Source: Paracoccaceae bacterium (GTDB taxonomy: Bacteria > Pseudomonadota > Alphaproteobacteria > Rhodobacterales > Rhodobacteraceae). Taken from it: a stretch of 6,751 bases of DNA. Below are positions 6,126 to 6,751 of the stretch, one piece after another. Every line of letters starts with the position of its first letter. Position 1 is the first letter of the stretch. The DNA lies in NCBI GenBank assembly GCA_006227805.1, contig SBFT01000143.1:1-6751 (forward strand). The letters are read 5' to 3'. The translations under genes and the position numbers were made by a program. Below the pieces are notes generated by a model. The model had not been told where the DNA came from. It made no database searches and was given only the letters and a program-made list of their open reading frames with translations.

Positions 6126-6638
6126 ATGGGAACGGAAATGCTAACACGCGCGCCGGTCTGGGTCTGGCCGCTGCTGGTGCTGTTGCTGGCGGTCGGGCTG
6201 CGGGCCCGGCGCGACCGCGAAAGCCCGGTGCTGCCGATCTATCTGATGCCGCTGATGGGCATCCTGACGTTGGTGGCCGTGCTGCGGCTGGAACCCGGGC
6301 TGCCGGTCTGGCTGATCTTTGGCCTCGGCTGGGCGCTGGGGCTGCGGGCCGGATACCGGCTGCAAGGCGGCCTGACGCTGGCGCGCCGCCCCGGGCGGGT
6401 GACGATGCGCGGCGAATGGATGACGCTGGCCGTGCTGATGGCGGTGTTCTGGACCTCGTTCGGCTGGAACGTGGCCATGGCGGTTGCGCCTTCGGTGACG
6501 GGGCTGATCGGGGTGCAGATGGCCTGGGTCGCCGTGGCGGGGGCGCTGTCGGCCAGCCTTGCGGGCCGCGCCTTGCGGGTTGTCCTGACGCGCCCGACGA
6601 CGGCGGCTACAGCAATCGCAGCCGGGTCGCCTGCGTGA
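6126..6638 (+). CDS. Small integral membrane protein, DUF6622-like, function unknown
   Basis: 170 aa. Hydrophobic stretches at about 11-25, 37-53, 60-74, 99-121 and 124-146 suggest five membrane helices, so an inner-membrane protein. The opening LTRAPVWVWPLLVLLLAVGLRARR and the later RRPGRVTMRGEW followed by a helix resemble the DUF6622 family of uncharacterised membrane proteins; that match is from memory of the pattern. No catalytic or transport motif is seen. Start: ATG at 6126, preceded by GGAAAGGA at 6111-6118, seven bases away; a longer frame back to 6057 adds a polar N-terminus with no ribosome site and is rejected. It diverges from ppdK (144-bp gap). Its last 32 bases overlap, tail-to-tail, the end of a LuxR-type gene, and its last ~14 residues (rich in Ala and Thr) look dispensable. 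No convincing promoter was found for it. Confidence 0.8.
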   Translation: MGTEMLTRAPVWVWPLLVLLLAVGLRARRDRESPVLPIYLMPLMGILTLVAVLRLEPGLPVWLIFGLGWALGLRAGYRLQGGLTLARRPGRVTMRGEWMTLAVLMAVFWTSFGWNVAMAVAPSVTGLIGVQMAWVAVAGALSASLAGRALRVVLTRPTTAATAIAAGSPA

Positions 6639-6751
6639 CCGCCTGCGCCTGCGAGACGCAATCGAGTTGCTGGCGCAGGGTTTTCAGATAGCCGCGCACC
6701 GTATGCGGCGACAGGCCCAGGATCACGGCGATTTCTGCATGCGACTTGCCT
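6607..6751 (-). CDS. LuxR-family transcriptional regulator, C-terminal fragment (runs off the right edge)
   Basis: The last 47 codons and a TAG stop (6607-6609) are present; the rest is beyond the window. The fragment begins GKSHAEIAVILGLSPHTVRGY and ends QAVTQATRLRLL. This is the second half of a LuxR (GerE) helix-turn-helix: the GKS-xx-EIA-xx-LGLS-xx-TV block is the recognition-helix signature, and QAV-xx-A-xxx-LL is the usual final helix. It therefore binds DNA. Whether the missing N-terminus is an autoinducer-binding domain, a receiver or something else cannot be told. The ending right after the LuxR helix-turn-helix is typical, so the C-terminus looks intact. Its 3' end overlaps the convergent membrane-protein gene by 32 bp. 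Confidence 0.85.
   Translation of the reverse strand, partial: GKSHAEIAVILGLSPHTVRGYLKTLRQQLDCVSQAQAVTQATRLRLL

Noticed and set aside
6059..6691. 210-codon plus-strand frame overlapping the membrane-protein gene
   Set aside because: Out of frame with the helical protein, Ala/Gly/Arg-rich, no ribosome site, and it runs over the LuxR end.
1..6751. CRISPR array, tRNA, insertion sequence or phage gene
   Set aside because: No regularly spaced repeats, cloverleaf, terminal inverted repeats or transposase/integrase motifs were seen on reading both strands.

Overview
The window is GC-rich, densely coding DNA of chromosomal character. It most likely comes from an alphaproteobacterium of the Rhodobacteraceae (a Paracoccus/Rhodobacter-like organism). 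This rests on the folB-folP pair overlapping by GTGA, a long FolB with a C-terminal extension, a divergent pyruvate, phosphate dikinase, an SleB-type cell-wall hydrolase, and TAGGTT/TAGGGT-type -10 boxes. No mobile element, CRISPR array, rRNA or tRNA was seen.

Layout, left to right. On the minus strand: the first 33 codons of folP (dihydropteroate synthase; the rest lies beyond the left edge), translationally coupled to folB (dihydroneopterin aldolase). FolB has an extra C-terminal domain that reads like a decayed amino-acid-kinase fold. Next is a Tat-exported multicopper oxidase with a complete copper-ligand set and its own promoter, then an SleB/CwlJ-type cell-wall hydrolase with a signal peptide and a hairpin just upstream of its ribosome binding site. 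After that comes a pyruvate, phosphate dikinase whose stop codon lies inside a nested inverted repeat. The ppdK start and promoter face a divergent plus-strand gene for a small five-helix membrane protein (DUF6622-like). The end of that gene overlaps tail-to-tail by 32 bp with the 3' end of a minus-strand LuxR-family regulator that runs off the right edge.

The genes are mostly independent housekeeping or envelope functions rather than one pathway. folB-folP serve tetrahydrofolate synthesis. ppdK interconverts pyruvate and phosphoenolpyruvate. The multicopper oxidase and the hydrolase act outside the cytoplasm. Reading the ppdK and multicopper oxidase promoters moves both starts inward from the longest open frames (ppdK to GTG at 5981, the oxidase to ATG at 2475).

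I found no clear undescribed multi-gene system. The points most worth a second look are the FolB-kinase-like fusion, the non-canonical ATP-grasp half of the dikinase, the inverted repeats between ppdK and the hydrolase gene, and the convergent overlap of the membrane-protein and LuxR genes.
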